Positions 5,467 through 5,673 of a stretch of 5,673 nt of DNA are shown here, piece after piece. The position numbers were made by a program, and so were the translations under genes. Numbering within the stretch: the first letter of the stretch is position 1; every line of letters begins with the position of its first letter. The DNA lies in the NCBI GenBank assembly GCA_020216575.1, contig JAIUYC010000339.1, forward strand, positions 1 to 5,673, written 5' to 3'. The DNA is from Coleofasciculus sp. S288 (GTDB lineage Bacteria; Cyanobacteriota; Cyanobacteriia; Cyanobacteriales; Coleofasciculaceae). The notes below the pieces were generated by a model that saw nothing but the letters and a program-made list of their open reading frames with translations, was not told where the DNA came from and did no database searches.

Positions 5467-5673
5467 TCAGTCCTCGTTTATCATCCCTTTTTTAGTGGGT
5501 TTTTTATCTGGCTGAGAGGGTAAGTTTAGTTTACTACTGCGCGAAGGCGGCAGGGTATCAAGTGCGGCTGCGGTGCGAATGCGACTTAAATGACCCATAG
5601 CCCAGCGTGCGGTTTCCTGTACTTCTGGGTCTGGGTCATCAGCAGCATGACACAACATCTGGCTGATTTGAGC
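5467..5673 (-). CDS. C-terminal fragment of a HEAT-repeat-like protein, N-terminus outside window
   Basis: The frame is open to the right edge; 68 residues and the TGA stop (5467-5469) are visible. An ATG at 5656-5658 exists, but coding-like sequence (AQISQ) precedes it and joins a helix-turn-helix repeat pattern, so the gene very likely begins beyond the window. The segment CHAADDPDPEVQETARWAMG followed by HLSRI resembles one HEAT or PBS-lyase-type repeat, with the usual DPDPxV turn and RWAMG helix. HEAT repeats form protein-binding solenoids, in cyanobacteria often in phycobilin lyases or regulatory proteins; the C-terminus of epoxyqueuosine reductase QueG is another possibility. The last 35 or so residues are polar and Lys/Ser/Pro-rich, probably disordered. 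The function cannot be assigned from this fragment. Confidence 0.65.
   Translation of the reverse strand, partial: AQISQMLCHAADDPDPEVQETARWAMGHLSRIRTAAALDTLPPSRSSKLNLPSQPDKKPTKKGMINED

Overview
The window looks like chromosomal DNA from a cyanobacterium, probably filamentous. Eight copies of the highly iterated palindrome HIP1 (GCGATCGC) occur in 5.7 kb, at 193, 1196, 1498, 2259, 2610, 3814, 4006 and 5036. Short tandem repeats with 7- or 8-bp units, which are typical of filamentous cyanobacterial genomes, are found in and between the genes. No species can be assigned from the sequence alone, and no transposase, CRISPR array, tRNA or rRNA was seen.

Layout: the 3' part of a hybrid sensor histidine kinase (end of a PAS domain, HisKA, HATPase, receiver) runs rightward from the left edge to 1330. 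It converges, with only 32 bp between stop codons, on three leftward genes. In transcription order these are a GT4-type glycosyltransferase (5052 to 3967), a lipoprotein sugar-type ABC solute-binding protein (3771 to 2464) and an S66-family LD-carboxypeptidase (2406 to 1363). Another leftward gene, the C-terminal end of a HEAT-repeat-like protein, enters from the right edge and stops at 5467. Between it and the glycosyltransferase lies about 414 bp of non-coding DNA with an upstream hairpin, repeat remnants, a good rightward sigma-70-type promoter with no recognisable gene after it, and a long AT-rich inverted repeat.

How the genes may work together: glycosyltransferase, solute-binding lipoprotein and LD-carboxypeptidase share a strand. 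The last two are only 57 bp apart, but a 195-bp repeat-filled gap separates the first two. All three could act at or near the cell envelope (glycan synthesis, sugar capture, muropeptide trimming), but no transporter permease or ATPase is present, so a joint pathway is only an inference. The kinase is on the opposite strand and its signal-sensing part is outside the window.

The most notable observation is a 123-bp in-frame insertion in the LD-carboxypeptidase gene, made of inverted octamer arrays and flanked by a perfect 9-bp direct repeat (TTTTAGAGA). It adds 41 low-complexity residues just before the catalytic-serine motif, and removing it restores an ordinary-looking enzyme of about 306 residues. 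Similar simple repeats have entered the kinase ATPase domain, the lipoprotein signal peptide and the glycosyltransferase stop codon. Apart from this repeat invasion the genes belong to ordinary families, and I found no convincing new multi-gene system.
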